Below are positions 1-10,700 of a stretch of DNA of 64,000 bases, in pieces. How positions within the stretch are numbered: the stretch's first letter is position 1; each line of letters opens with the position of its first letter. The stretch is from Paludibacteraceae bacterium (GTDB lineage: Bacteria > Bacteroidota > Bacteroidia > Bacteroidales > Paludibacteraceae). Position numbers and translations under genes: made by a program. A model generated the notes under the pieces. That model was not told the origin of the DNA. It worked only from the letters and a program-made list of their open reading frames with translations, and did not search any database. Location: positions 51,745-115,744 of the forward strand of contig JAFZNG010000001.1 of NCBI GenBank assembly GCA_017551025.1, read 5' to 3'.

Positions 1-1336
1 TGAGTCGTGCCTCGGGTTTGAGCAGGGCGTTGAAGTCCTCTACGAAGCTGCCGTAGAGCGAGAGGAAGGTATCGTCGAAGGCGCGGTAGAAATTATCCAT
101 CTCGCGATCCATAAATCCGGCGGGGTCTTTCTCGCCTGCCTTGCGGGCCATGGTGGTGAGTCGGCGGATATAGTCGCTATATACCTCCAGGTAGCGGCAT
201 ATATACTGCTCCTTAACCTGATCGGCCTCCTTGAGTTGGCGGTTGATGGTACGTTGCTCTTCGTTCATGGCTTTCATCTCGCGGTTGAGCGCATGCAGTC
301 GGCGGTTTTGGCGCATGGCGAGGATAACGCCGATAACGATGAGTATGAATAGCACGGCCAGCGTGAGTAGGGCGATGACGAGTTTTACGGACGATTTATG
401 TAGCTCCTGTTCGTAACTGCTGGCGATCTCGTGGCCCAGCACGTAGGTCTGTATAAATCGCGTCGGGGCATTGAAGAACGAGGCGTTGGTGAGCGAGTAG
501 TCGCTGTAGCGATAGGCGCGTTCCAGATCGCCGGCTTCGAAGCGCTCTTTAGCTACGAGCCACGAGGATCCGTTGTCCGTGATGCCCTGCCGCGCATCGG
601 AGATAGCCGAGCGTGTGAGCCACTCCAGGCTCTCGCGCTCTTTGCCCATCTGCTCGTAGAGTATGGCGCGGCTGTAGGCCTCGATGGCGTAGCGGTGGCT
701 CCATTGCACGAGGCGCGAGAGGATCGTATCGTTGACCTGTAGCGCGAGGGGGATGTTGTCGTCGTCCATGGCGCGCAGGAACTCGTAGCGCAGGCGTATA
801 TCGGTGTTGCCGGATGCCTGGCGCTGCATCTCGTGGAGCAGCGAGTCGTAGTACAACTCGGCGGTAGCCAGCAGTTCTTCGCGTAGCGTCGGTATGAGGG
901 CCGAGTTGGCAGCTTCGGTATGCAGACGCCATACGGCTTCGAGCCAGTCGACACGCAGACTGTCGGGCACGTCCTCTACGTAGCTCAGCAGCGACAGTCC
1001 GCCGCCGTACTTACCGATCGACGAGGAGAGTTGTACGAGTCCCATGTAGGCTTGTGAGCGGTAGGGTTCGTCGGCCCGGATGAGTTGTAGGTACCATGTG
1101 CGGGCACTATCGCTCTGGAAATATTGATACTCGCGGGCGATGCGCAGCTGCAGGGCTTTGGTCATCGGGTGGACGCTTTTGAGCGAGTCGATATACTGCT
1201 GATGACGGTCGAGATATTCGGCAGATTGCTTCACGTCCTCATCCAGCATGAGGAATAGCGAGTCGAGCGTAGAGAGTGCCGATGCGCTGAGTGATGCGGC
1301 GATCAGGAGCACGGTGAGAAATGAGCGTTTAAGCAT
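1..1336 (-). CDS. TPR/DUF6377-like membrane regulator, C-terminus beyond window
   Basis: I translated this by hand from the reverse strand. It begins MLKRSFLTVLLIAAS, a signal peptide, followed by about 300 residues of helical repeats resembling TPRs (for example the segments around ALQLRIAREYQYF and ERFEAGDLERAYRY). One hydrophobic helix (VKLVIALLTLAVLFILIVIG) follows, then a coiled-coil-like segment and the start of a domain with YICRYLEVYSDYI. This layout matches Bacteroidetes regulators annotated with DUF6377 that sit beside polysaccharide loci; the DNA-binding part would lie outside the window. The gene is divergent from the aldo/keto reductase operon and has its own promoter. I infer that it senses a periplasmic signal and controls the neighbouring operons. 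The family assignment is from memory of sequence character. Confidence 0.75.
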   Translation of the reverse strand, partial: MLKRSFLTVLLIAASLSASALSTLDSLFLMLDEDVKQSAEYLDRHQQYIDSLKSVHPMTKALQLRIAREYQYFQSDSARTWYLQLIRADEPYRSQAYMGLVQLSSSIGKYGGGLSLLSYVEDVPDSLRVDWLEAVWRLHTEAANSALIPTLREELLATAELYYDSLLHEMQRQASGNTDIRLRYEFLRAMDDDNIPLALQVNDTILSRLVQWSHRYAIEAYSRAILYEQMGKERESLEWLTRSAISDARQGITDNGSSWLVAKERFEAGDLERAYRYSDYSLTNASFFNAPTRFIQTYVLGHEIASSYEQELHKSSVKLVIALLTLAVLFILIVIGVILAMRQNRRLHALNREMKAMNEEQRTINRQLKEADQVKEQYICRYLEVYSDYIRRLTTMARKAGEKDPAGFMDREMDNFYRAFDDTFLSLYGSFVEDFNALLKPEARL

Positions 1337-1357
1337 GGTGTGTTAAAAATTTTGGTG

Positions 1358-1389
1358 CAAAGGTACAACTTTTTTCTGAAATACGCAAA
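1358..1389 (-). promoter_or_regulatory. Bacteroidetes-type promoter of the leftward regulator
   Basis: On the minus strand the -7 box TACCTTTG lies at 1365-1358 and a TTTG -33 box at 1389-1386, separated by 20 bp. This fits the Bacteroidetes primary sigma factor consensus TTTG/TAnnTTTG. The -7 box ends 21 bases before the ATG at 1336. Confidence 0.75.
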
Positions 1390-1434
1390 TATTTTACGTA
1401 CTTTTTTTTACTTTTCTAAAAACTTAAGGTGCTT

Positions 1435-1493
1435 ATTATCAGTCGTGTGGTATATACTCTAATGTACTTTTGTGTTGTATAACATGTGCAGAT
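1435..1493 (+). promoter_or_regulatory. Shared operator-like element, copy A
   Basis: This block, upstream of the aldo/keto reductase promoter, closely resembles 16608-16678 upstream of susC. Conserved parts are ATTATCAG(T/C)CGT, a 22-bp core at 1464-1485 with 20 of 22 bases identical, and GTGCAGAT. The core holds a small inverted repeat (TGTT GTAT AACA). The similarity continues through the -7 box (AGCAGTAATTTTGC). It is a candidate binding site for a common activator, perhaps the adjacent regulator; that link is inference. Confidence 0.7.
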
Positions 1494-1494
1494 G

Positions 1495-1526
1495 TTTGCG
1501 TACGTGAAAAAAAAGCAGTAATTTTG
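1495..1526 (+). promoter_or_regulatory. Promoter of the aldo/keto reductase operon
   Basis: TTTG at 1495-1498, a 20-bp spacer and TAATTTTG at 1519-1526 match the Bacteroidetes consensus. The same -7 box with the same flanks (AAAAGCAGTAATTTTGC) occurs before susC. Confidence 0.8.
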
Positions 1527-1552
1527 CCGAGTAATTTGTGCAAATTAGTATC

Positions 1553-2506
1553 ATGGAGAACCAAGTCTATTTAGCTTCTAATGAACGTTACGCGAAGATG
1601 TCTTCGATCTACAACCGCTGCGGTCGCAGTGGCGTTTTGCTGCCCAAGGTAAGTCTGGGTTTTTGGCACAACTTTGGAGCTGATGCGCCGTATGAGCGTA
1701 GTCGGGCTATTACGCGTTTTGCGTTCGACCATGGTATTACGCATTTCGATTTTGCCAACAACTACGGCGTACCGGCCGGTAGTGCGGAGACGACATTCGG
1801 CCGACTGATGGACGATGACTTTCGTCCGTACCGCGACGAGTTGTTTATCTCCAGCAAGGCGGGCTATCTCATGTGGGACGGTCCTTATGGAGAGTGGGGT
1901 AGTCGCAAATATTTGATGAGCAGTCTGGATCAGTCCTTGAAGCGGATGCATCTGGACTATGTCGACTTGTTCTACTCGCATCGTTATGACCCGAATACCC
2001 CGATAGAAGAGACCTTGCAAGCGCTGGTAGATATCGTCCGGATGGGTAAGGCGCTGTATGTGGGTATCTCCAACTGGCCATTGGAGCAACTGCGTTTGGG
2101 TGCTAAGTACCTCAAGGAGCATGATGTGCCCTTGCTGATTTATCAGGGACGACTGAATATGTTGAATCGCGAACCGATCGAGGAAGGTATCCTGGATTTC
2201 TGTCGCGAGGAGGGAATAGGTTTTATCGCTTATTCGCCGCTGGCGCAGGGACTATTGACAGATCGTTATCTGGACGGCATACCGGCCGACAGCCGCATGG
2301 CGAAGGAGCATTTCCTGACATCCGACCGCCGCACGCCGGAACTGCTCGACTACTTGCATCAACTCGAGGCGCAGGCCAAGGCCTCCGGCCGCACCATCGC
2401 CCAAGAGGCGCTGCAGTGGGTACTCGACCAGCAGGGCGTCACCTCCGTCCTTGTCGGCGCCAGCAGTGTAGAACAACTGAAGAATAATATCGCTATCCTC
2501 GGATAG
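1553..2506 (+). CDS. Aldo/keto reductase, YghZ (L-glyceraldehyde 3-phosphate reductase) type
   Basis: Cytosolic NADPH-dependent reductase of the AKR superfamily. The N-terminus (VYLASNERYAKM, then RCGRSGVLLPKVSLGFWHNFG) closely follows E. coli YghZ, which reduces L-glyceraldehyde 3-phosphate and other aldehydes. The expected AKR catalytic residues are present: Asp66 and Tyr71 in FDFANNYG, Lys102 in SSKAGY, His143 in FYSHRYD. The ATG at 1553 is chosen because it matches the YghZ N-terminus; a GTG at 1538 and an ATG at 1598 are alternatives. At 317 residues it is of normal length. It is the first gene of the operon with the secreted proteins. The substrate here is unknown. Confidence 0.9.
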   Translation: MENQVYLASNERYAKMSSIYNRCGRSGVLLPKVSLGFWHNFGADAPYERSRAITRFAFDHGITHFDFANNYGVPAGSAETTFGRLMDDDFRPYRDELFISSKAGYLMWDGPYGEWGSRKYLMSSLDQSLKRMHLDYVDLFYSHRYDPNTPIEETLQALVDIVRMGKALYVGISNWPLEQLRLGAKYLKEHDVPLLIYQGRLNMLNREPIEEGILDFCREEGIGFIAYSPLAQGLLTDRYLDGIPADSRMAKEHFLTSDRRTPELLDYLHQLEAQAKASGRTIAQEALQWVLDQQGVTSVLVGASSVEQLKNNIAILG

Positions 2507-2549
2507 AGTCCGATAAAACAAGCAAACAAAATTAAAATCCAAATACAAA

Positions 2550-5500
2550 ATGAAAAAACTATTTACAATTTTAGCGCTATTATGCGTATGTTTGATGGGC
2601 TGGGCGGCTACAGAGAAATTTGTGGCAGCGAATGCATCAAAATTGAAGGCAACAGGTCAGTTGGAGAGTGATAATACGCAGTATACTCCCTCCACGGGTG
2701 CGATTACGGGTACAGTAGCAGCTTATGCCGGCTGGCAATGGGGAGCACAATTTCATTTGACGCATGGTGTTACGTTTGTAGAAGGTAAAAAATATACCTT
2801 TTCATGTAGTATTCTGACGTCTGAAGATGTTAATAATATCACTATTAAGGTCTGTGATGCACAAGAGCGTTTGTATAAAACGGATTTTTCAACAACTGCT
2901 AATGTCGCAAAGACCTATTCTGGTGAATTTGTATCTCAAGGTAATGAAACGTCTGCTATCGTCTTTGATTTCGGATTTGCGCCCGCAGGCACGGAGATAA
3001 CGATTTCCAATATTTCTATTCTCGAAAGTGAGCCGGACCCCAAAGTAAGTGTGTGTGAAGATTCTCGTGGCCATTTTGGTAGCAGTACCAAAAGAGTTAG
3101 TTATGAGATTGTGTACGACAATGGTACCGTTACTTATACTTTGCGCCCATACAATAATGGAGATGCAATAGTTTTTGCTGAAGTCCAATTTGTGGAAGGG
3201 GGAAGTTATGCTATGACGATATCTGAAGGTGTCGCTACTTTCCAACAGACAAGTCAAGTTGAAGGCACTGAGAAAAATTTACGTTTCCACTATGAGACAA
3301 GCTCTATTTCTCCGGGACGCGAATTGACATCTAATTTGAGCGCTTCGGATGCAAATATTATCTATTATAAAGTAGGTGATTGTGGGGTCGGCGGTGCCGC
3401 AAACCCGCATCTGGCATTAACAAATCCGACGAAGTCTTCTGTACTTCTACCGAAGGGCGAGTCGGTAACGGTAGCCTATACTTCGGAGAACACGGCTGCG
3501 GCTACGATTGAGTCGAACAATGCATGTGCATCTGTTAGCGGAAATGTTGTTACTGCCGAATCAACCGGAACGGCAACTATTACCGTTAGTCAGGCCGAAG
3601 TGGCCGGTACTTGGAACGAAGCATCCGCATCCTTTACTGTGAATGCCTTTGATTGGGATGACGTATCGTTTATCTCGAGCTCCGACTATAAGATGAAAGC
3701 TTCACATAGTAATGTCAATGTTAATAATATTCAATCTCGTAGCGGGCATAATTGCATATATGTTACATTCCCTAATGCAGTTGGATTGGCTTGTTCTTTA
3801 ACAGACGGAACATATGAGTATGAGGGTGCGGGTTTATTCCTTTATACTGATGCCTTTACGGTTCGCCAAACACCGTTTACTGTATCATGGAACGGAAATG
3901 TGTATGATTGCTATGTGTTCTATAATTTAGATGAAACACCTCCTGCGATTTCCAATGTAGAGGTTACTTCTTATACCCATCAGCAAGCTGTTATAACCAT
4001 TGCGGCGAATGAGGCATTTGTTTCTGCAGAGGTATTCAACAATGGTGTTTCGATGGGAACGTTTACGCCGACGGCGGGTGCTATCACCCTTACCGGTTTA
4101 ACGGCATCTACAGTGTATGATCAACTGACCGTTAAGGTAAAAGATGCTGCGAACAATGTATCCGATGCCGTAGCTGTACCGACTTTCACTTCTTCAGATC
4201 TTCCAGCGCTCACTCCGGTTACATACAATGACTATGGCTCCAATAAGGGCGTTTACGCTTTGTATAGTATTACGCGTGATTGGGATCAGAGTCTGGTGTT
4301 CTCTGTAAAGGTTGATGCTGCGTTTGGATTTAACAAGCGCGTACACTATTACAGAGGAGGCGTGGCTGATGTTTGGGCTGATTTGGTATACAATAATACC
4401 ACCGAAACCTATGACTACACTGCCCCTGCCGGTAACTTTGTAGAAGGAGATACATGGGTGGTAGAATTCTATTTCCCCTTTACGGGCGATGCTGCAAGTA
4501 TCGTTTGCAATTATACCGTCGGTTCGGAGCAAGCAGCTCCTACAACTATTCCTGTTGGTGCGGTAGTGCTCAGCAAGACGGCTACAACCTTGTCGGTAGG
4601 CGAGACAGACAATATTACCGCTACTGTATATCCGTCCTTTGCGACGAGCGCAGGTACCGTTACATGGAACTCTGATGCCACTGCTTATGCTACGGTAGAT
4701 GCCGGTACGGTAACTGCCGTTGCTGCCGGTTCGGCTAATATTACAGCTACATGCGGAACAGTAACAAGTGTTCCGTGTGCTGTGACGGTAGCTCAGTCGT
4801 TGGAGGAGACTAAGTTCTATGGCGTAGGAGCATTTGCAAACAACGCGGGTGTAGTAGTATCGTATGATTATGTATTTACGCGCGCTACAAATCATAAGGT
4901 GACTTTGGATATCGTATTCTCGCGTTCGATGAGCGGTATTGTGGGTGAGAATAATTTTATGATCTATATCAATGGTGTAAATCAGCATATGACCTATGCA
5001 GAGGCAACGCATTCGGCAAGTTATGCGTTTGGCGAGCAGACAGAAGGCGATCATATCAGTTACTACTTCTATTTCCCGCTGGATGGTGGCGGTTTGCATC
5101 AGATCCAGTCAAGAACCTATACGGTAGGTGCTGCTAATGATGAAGTTCATGCATTTGCTGTAGGTGAGAAAGAAAATAACGTTGCTGCTTTGGCTACCGC
5201 CGACGGTCATGCCTTCGATACCGTGTTTGTTATTCGCTCCTTCGCGGCTGATGAACTCTACACTTTAGTTCTCCCGTTTGATGCTGATGCAGCAACGACC
5301 GCAGCAGTCCTGCCGGGTCAGTTGACTAAATTGAACAACACGATTGTAAAGGATAACGGTGATCTGAAAGTGAACTTCGTAGACGTAGATGCTATTGAGG
5401 CAGGTGTGCCTTATCTCTACGTGCCGAGCGCAAATGTTGCTAATCCGGTATTCGCTAATGTAACGATCAGCAAGGACCTCAACCCGACGGAACCTACTGA

Positions 5501-5858
5501 CGGTAAGGCTAAGTATTATGGTATTTACGCGCCTACGACGGGCGAAGCTCTGAAGACCATTACGAATGCTTACGTATTAGGAAGCGATCGATATCTGTAC
5601 GCAGCATCCGGTCTCAACGATGAACAACAGATGAAGGCGCTCCGCGGATACTTCGTGCTGAACTTCCCGAGTGCAGCTCCGGGTGCTCCGAAACGCATCG
5701 CACAGGTGGTATTCAACAGCAACGAGACAGAGACCGCTACCGGTCTGGAGAATGTACAGGGTGCTGCGGCACAATATACCAAGATCCTGGAGAATGGTAC
5801 GTTGTACATCGTTCGTGACGGTAAGCTGTATACTGCACAAGGACAGTTGATCAAATAA
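2550..5858 (+). CDS. Secreted multidomain protein: CBM-like, two Ig-like (Big_2) domains, C-terminal tag
   Basis: A cleavable signal peptide (ending CLMGWA) is followed by a CBM4/9-like beta-sandwich at about residues 22-165 (GKKYTFSCSILTSED, then FDFGFAPAGTEITISNISILE). A bacterial Ig-like domain lies near 285-370 and another near 675-755. Two mutually similar blocks (PVTYNDYGSNKGVYALYS and KFYGVGAFANNAGVVVSYD) bracket the second Ig-like domain. A domain near 890-1070 beginning YTLVLPFD also occurs in the 7715-11845 protein. The last 25 residues carry the shared tag (KILENGTLYIVRDG ... GQLIK). No catalytic domain was recognised. It is probably a secreted or surface glycan-binding protein. 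CBM4-type modules often bind beta-glucans, which would suit the locus, but binding here is inferred. Confidence 0.75.
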   Translation: MKKLFTILALLCVCLMGWAATEKFVAANASKLKATGQLESDNTQYTPSTGAITGTVAAYAGWQWGAQFHLTHGVTFVEGKKYTFSCSILTSEDVNNITIKVCDAQERLYKTDFSTTANVAKTYSGEFVSQGNETSAIVFDFGFAPAGTEITISNISILESEPDPKVSVCEDSRGHFGSSTKRVSYEIVYDNGTVTYTLRPYNNGDAIVFAEVQFVEGGSYAMTISEGVATFQQTSQVEGTEKNLRFHYETSSISPGRELTSNLSASDANIIYYKVGDCGVGGAANPHLALTNPTKSSVLLPKGESVTVAYTSENTAAATIESNNACASVSGNVVTAESTGTATITVSQAEVAGTWNEASASFTVNAFDWDDVSFISSSDYKMKASHSNVNVNNIQSRSGHNCIYVTFPNAVGLACSLTDGTYEYEGAGLFLYTDAFTVRQTPFTVSWNGNVYDCYVFYNLDETPPAISNVEVTSYTHQQAVITIAANEAFVSAEVFNNGVSMGTFTPTAGAITLTGLTASTVYDQLTVKVKDAANNVSDAVAVPTFTSSDLPALTPVTYNDYGSNKGVYALYSITRDWDQSLVFSVKVDAAFGFNKRVHYYRGGVADVWADLVYNNTTETYDYTAPAGNFVEGDTWVVEFYFPFTGDAASIVCNYTVGSEQAAPTTIPVGAVVLSKTATTLSVGETDNITATVYPSFATSAGTVTWNSDATAYATVDAGTVTAVAAGSANITATCGTVTSVPCAVTVAQSLEETKFYGVGAFANNAGVVVSYDYVFTRATNHKVTLDIVFSRSMSGIVGENNFMIYINGVNQHMTYAEATHSASYAFGEQTEGDHISYYFYFPLDGGGLHQIQSRTYTVGAANDEVHAFAVGEKENNVAALATADGHAFDTVFVIRSFAADELYTLVLPFDADAATTAAVLPGQLTKLNNTIVKDNGDLKVNFVDVDAIEAGVPYLYVPSANVANPVFANVTISKDLNPTEPTDGKAKYYGIYAPTTGEALKTITNAYVLGSDRYLYAASGLNDEQQMKALRGYFVLNFPSAAPGAPKRIAQVVFNSNETETATGLENVQGAAAQYTKILENGTLYIVRDGKLYTAQGQLIK

Positions 5859-5886
5859 ATTAGGAACCTATAAATTATTCGCAATT

Positions 5887-6024
5887 ATGAAAGCATACAA
5901 TAAGCCTTTTACGCAAATATCTGACTGCCAAACGCGGTATATGCTCATGTCCGGTAATGTCAGCGCTACGGGTATCTCCGGAGTGAACGAAACCACCGGC
6001 GGACAGAACATCGAGATCAACTAA
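5887..6024 (+). CDS. Small glycine-rich peptide ORF (45 aa)
   Basis: ATG at 5887 lies 28 bases after the preceding stop. The peptide starts MKAYNKPFTQIS, contains MLMSGNVS and ends with a glycine/asparagine-rich tail (TTGGQNIEIN). It resembles the peptide at 11878 in layout: MK..Y..P-T-.I start, a small hydrophobic segment ending SG, then a Gly-rich polar tail. Small ORFs of this style are, from memory, common beside secreted proteins in Bacteroidales, without known function. No modification or export enzyme is adjacent. It could be a secreted peptide, a RiPP-like precursor or a translational leader. Confidence 0.5.
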   Translation: MKAYNKPFTQISDCQTRYMLMSGNVSATGISGVNETTGGQNIEIN

Positions 6025-6093
6025 TTGCAATCTTGCACTCTTTCGGGTGTGTGCCATTGGTTTGGCACACGCTCACTAATGAAATTTCGTAGT

Positions 6094-7704
6094 ATGAAAA
6101 ACAAGGTTATATTCCTTTTTGCGCTACTCTTTGTGAGTGTGATGGGTTGGGCGCAGGAGCAGGCCGTGGTGAAGGTGCTGTCGATCAACAATAGCCTGAT
6201 TGACTATAACGACCAGTATTTGATGTTCAACAATATCGCTACGACGATGGGCAAGAACGCTACGTGGACCAAGCATACCAATCTGGGTAAGACCCTGGCG
6301 TATCATTATAACGAGGATCCGCTGGTGCCGAATGCACAAACGGTAGTGGCCAACGAGGCTTGGACGCATATTATCCTGCAAGAGCAGTCTTCGCTGCCTC
6401 GCACGAATTTTGCTCAGTTCCGAACCAACGTGCAGACCTGGGTGAATTATATCCGTACGAATTGTCCGAATCCAAATGCGGTGATTATCCTGCCAATCAA
6501 CTGGGCATTTAGCAATGATGCTTCGTATCAGGCAAATAATCGTACGCTGATTGCTAATTTCCGCTTGGTGGCGGAGGAGTTTGGTCTGACGCTTTGCCCG
6601 GTAGCGATTGCGTATGGTAATTATCAGGTAGATCATCCGTCCACGATAGCGGCGGACCTCTATACCGACGATCGTCACCCGACGCAGGCGGCTACGTATT
6701 TGGCAGCCTGTCTGGAGTACGCAGTGATCTTCGGCGAGAACCCGAGTACGATTACGTGGAAACCGGCGGCTTTGTCGGAGACGATGGCTGAGACGATGCG
6801 CAGTTATGCGCAGGAGGCATACGAGGGCGTTGAGCGCACCGAGCCGCTGCCCGTAGAACCGACTCCCGCAGTCTCGATCACGGGTAGTACCTATACGGAA
6901 AATTTCGATACGATTGGTGGCGAAGATGTGACAGAAGCACAGATTGCAGCCAGCCAGGACGGTAAGCGTTCGTTTGATCGCGCAACGCAGTTGCCCGTAG
7001 GTTGGCGCGTAGATAATAATACATCTGCAGTGCGTTCAGTTCGTTCGTTTGCTGCGGCTTCGGAGACGACGATGTATATCGGCGGTCAGAACCTGCCGAG
7101 CAATGCCCGTAACGGTACGTGGAACTTTGGATTGACCGGTAGTACGGACCGTGCGGTAGGTGGTATTACGTCGAGTATCGACGGCGGTGCACGTACGGTA
7201 AGCGTGATGGTGCATCTGCATAACGATGCCGGAGCGGCTATCGATACCCTGACGCTCAGTTATGACATCGAGAAATACCGCAACGGAGCCAATACGGCGG
7301 GTTTTACGCACCAACTATACGTGTCTGCGGATGGCGAGAACTGGACGAGTGCCGGTAGTACTTTCTGTCGTCAATTTGCCAAAGACGCTAATACCAACGG
7401 CGCAGAGGTCGTACCTATCTCAGTGACGGCAGTAAGCGGCCAACTGGCATGTACGTTCCCTGAGAACGGAGACCTGTATCTGGCGTGGAGCGTATCACCG
7501 ATCAGCGGGTCCGACTGCGCCAAATCGATGGCGTTCGGAATAGACAATGTGGTGATTGTGCCGATTATGGGTGAGTCAACGGGAGTGGAAGCACTCACCG
7601 ATAACCGCTCACCGCTCACCGTTACCAAAGTACTGCGTGACGGACAGATGGTTATTGTGCGCGGAGAAGAGGAATTCAACGCGCAAGGAACAAGAATAAA
7701 ATAA
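6094..7704 (+). CDS. Secreted SGNH/DUF4886-like hydrolase with C-terminal tag
   Basis: The ATG at 6094 opens a signal peptide ending VSVMGWAQ; the upstream in-frame ATG at 6079 and TTG at 6025 are less likely. Residues about 25-250 look like an SGNH-fold hydrolase of the DUF4886 type: a candidate nucleophile Ser in KVLSINNSL, the segment WTHIILQEQSS, and a C-terminal Asp-x-x-His pair in DDRHPTQAATYLAA. Families with this fold include carbohydrate esterases. A beta-sandwich-like region (about 285-500, with NFDTIGG and PVGWRVDN) follows, then a linker containing a 7-bp repeat array and the shared tag (KVLRDGQMVIVRG ... GTRIK). Its place beside glycan-binding proteins suggests deacetylation of a polysaccharide; this is inference. 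Confidence 0.75.
   Translation: MKNKVIFLFALLFVSVMGWAQEQAVVKVLSINNSLIDYNDQYLMFNNIATTMGKNATWTKHTNLGKTLAYHYNEDPLVPNAQTVVANEAWTHIILQEQSSLPRTNFAQFRTNVQTWVNYIRTNCPNPNAVIILPINWAFSNDASYQANNRTLIANFRLVAEEFGLTLCPVAIAYGNYQVDHPSTIAADLYTDDRHPTQAATYLAACLEYAVIFGENPSTITWKPAALSETMAETMRSYAQEAYEGVERTEPLPVEPTPAVSITGSTYTENFDTIGGEDVTEAQIAASQDGKRSFDRATQLPVGWRVDNNTSAVRSVRSFAAASETTMYIGGQNLPSNARNGTWNFGLTGSTDRAVGGITSSIDGGARTVSVMVHLHNDAGAAIDTLTLSYDIEKYRNGANTAGFTHQLYVSADGENWTSAGSTFCRQFAKDANTNGAEVVPISVTAVSGQLACTFPENGDLYLAWSVSPISGSDCAKSMAFGIDNVVIVPIMGESTGVEALTDNRSPLTVTKVLRDGQMVIVRGEEEFNAQGTRIK
7594..7626 (+). repeat. Heptamer array CTCACCG inside the SGNH gene
   Basis: Four in-phase 7-bp units: CTCACCG, ATAACCG, CTCACCG, CTCACCG, then TTACC. 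It encodes the linker LTDNRSPLTVTK just before the C-terminal tag. A related array lies in the GH3 gene at 38833. Confidence 0.85.
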
Positions 7705-7714
7705 AATCTAAGAT

Positions 7715-10700
7715 ATGAAGAAAAAACTTTTTACACTTATTGCGCTTTTGAGCGTGAGTTCAATGGGATGGGCAGAGTTGAATGTTTGCTCTTTAAGACC
7801 AGCGCATCCTGCAAATGGAGCCGCAGGTGCTATTTCTCTTGCATTTAATACAGCAGAAAATGGTGATATCGTTGTGACACTTACACCGGATGCTGAGGTT
7901 TCGGCTCATTTTAGAAGTAGTGGTTTCGAGGGTACAAGAAATAATATGAAAATATTGAGTGGAACTAACTTTGCTACTGAAGAAAATTTATCCGAGTATT
8001 TTTCAATGAAGAATACAATATCCGGCAATACATGTACCTTTTATCGTACCGGAACAAAAAACCTACCATCTCCATGTAAGTTAAAAATTGATTTTTCGCA
8101 AAATGCATTGGCATGGGTAGAAGGAGCAATTAATGCGTATGACAATAATGGAGCAACCGTAATACAATATAATTACGGTACGTTATGTGGCTCGACATTG
8201 GATGCACCATCTATTTCTGTTAATTCGGATGGAGAAATATCTTTTGATGCTATTGAAGGCGCTGATTCCTATAAGGCTTATGTATATTTTGGATCACAAT
8301 TCATAAAGGAGTGTCCTGTTACATCCGGTCAAAAAGTGTGGAATCCTTATTTAGCAGGAGAGTATGCTATATATGTCCGCGCATTCAATTCATCAACGGA
8401 TGCCTATTCTGATTTCTCAAATGGTGAAATATGGGATGCCGTAGGGGATCCGTCCGGTGATATGCCAAAATCGGATATTTGTGGATATTATCTGAAAGAG
8501 GGAACAAATGAAGAGGCTTTGTTATCGTTCTACACTGATCGTTCAACGGGTAATTTCTATATCACACTTTCTGCAGGAGAGAATGGCGATGATTCAAAAA
8601 CATTCTTCCGCGATGCCGGCGGTTTGTCTTGGAATGGTTTTACATACGATGGAATTGATATGAGAGAATATTTTACTCGTATACCGGAAGATGCAGATGA
8701 TATTAATGGCAAAGTAAATGTCTTAACATTCGTTCCTCGTACAGAGGAGGGACACATTCCTGCTTACAATCATACTATAGCTTTTGCGTCAGGTAATTAT
8801 GTTACATGGAGAACATATAATAATGGAACGAGTAGAGATTCATGGCAAAATAACTTATCTTTTTCTTATGTATATGGCACAAATTGCAATGAAATTGATG
8901 ACCACGTAGCACCGGTGGTTGCTCTTACAAAAGTCAGTACAACCACCACTTCTGCTACATTGCAAATTGATGTAACTGAAAAGGATGATTACAACGAAGA
9001 TCGTGCACTCCGTTCGCTTACCATTCGTGATGCAGCAAATAGTTTTGCAGAACAAAAGGTAACTTTGAATGGATCAAATCAAGTTACATTGAGTGAATTG
9101 AACAAGAATACTATCTATAACTTTACGGTTAAAGCTGTAGATTCAGGCGGAAACGTAACGGAAGAAACAATCAAAGTGCCTCTTACGTTTGATCCTTACG
9201 AGAATCTTGCTTTGAATAAGGATTGTTCAGCAGGAGGTTATGAAAATAATGATCATAAACCGTCTAAGGCGAATGATGGCAATAATACAACCTCTTTTTG
9301 GGGTACGTATGGTTGTGATGGAAAAGTAGGTTTTGTGGATTGGCCTACGGCTAATACTTGGGAAGTAGATTTGGAACAAGCGTATGTTTTAGATAGTGTT
9401 TCCGTATATCGAGCAGAATTAGGAGGGGGTAATAATCGCATAATGACGTTGAAAGGAAAAATGAATGAATCTGATGAGTGGTCTACTATTTTTGATGATT
9501 TATCAACTTCCCTAAATACCTCCTATCGCAATGTACCCGCAGTTGCCTCAGCAAGATATTTGCAATTTAGTTTTGCAGGAACAAGTATGATTGCTGTTAA
9601 TGAGTTTGAAGTTTACGGTCACGATTATGCTGTTCCCGATGCAGTAGCGCCGGTAGTGGCTGTTTCTGAAATTTCCAAAACGTATAATACCGTGACGCTG
9701 CAGATCAATGCAACGGATAAGGATGATGCCGGTAATCCGGGAACGATAAATGCTATCAATATCAGTGGCGATAATGGATTTGTAACACAGAATAATGTAG
9801 AGCTTGAAGAGAACCAAATTACCCTCAGCGGATTGCATTACAACAAGACTTATACATTTGCGGTTCAGGTTATAGATTTAGCGGGTAATGAAACGATTGA
9901 AAATATTGAGGTCATTCTGCCCTTCAATACGAATTACAATATAGCTTTGGACGGAACGGCTTCTGCCGGTTATTGGGAGAATGATTCTCAGACTGCAGAC
10001 AAAGCTAATGACGGCAGTACAAGCACCAAATGGAATACCTATGGTGTGGAAACAGATAAGGCGGAATACACTGGAACGTATGCAAATAACTGGTGGATGA
10101 TTCAATTGGATGCTGCTTATAATCTCTCACGTGTTGTGGCAAATTATCAAGATGTTGGAACCAGAGATTTTATTATTGAAGGTTCTATGGATGGCTCTAA
10201 TTGGTATGTGATGTATAAAGGACAAACGACTGCTGCCGGTGAATTCAGTTATGATGTTGCCGCTCCTGCTCAATATGTCCGTTACACATATGGTGAGCGC
10301 TATTTAGCGGTTTATGAATTCGAGGTATATGCATCAGGATTCTCGACACTGACGGATGATGCTCCTGTGATAACATGGGCTAAATTAGGAGCTGTTGATG
10401 ATGCTACCGCAGAAATAGAGATTGATGCCGCAGATATTACAACCAAACCGATTACGACATATGTTGTCACTGGAATTGGAGAAGATCCGATAGAAGTAAC
10501 TGCCAGCGAAGGAAAGATTACCCTTACTTCTCTTTCGCAAAGTACACATTACACACTCTCTATCCAAGCCAAGGACGGTGACAATAATTTGTCGGAGGCT
10601 AAGCAGATGGAGTTTACGACGGCTGGTAGTGTAAGCGGTTTGTATTTCTTTTCGGATTACTTTAACTGGAACAAGACGGCAGAAGCTGCACGATTCTCTA

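Noticed and set aside
1538-1552. GTG start for the aldo/keto reductase
   Set aside because: It lies only 11 bases after the -7 box and adds residues not found in YghZ-type proteins; ATG at 1553 fits better.
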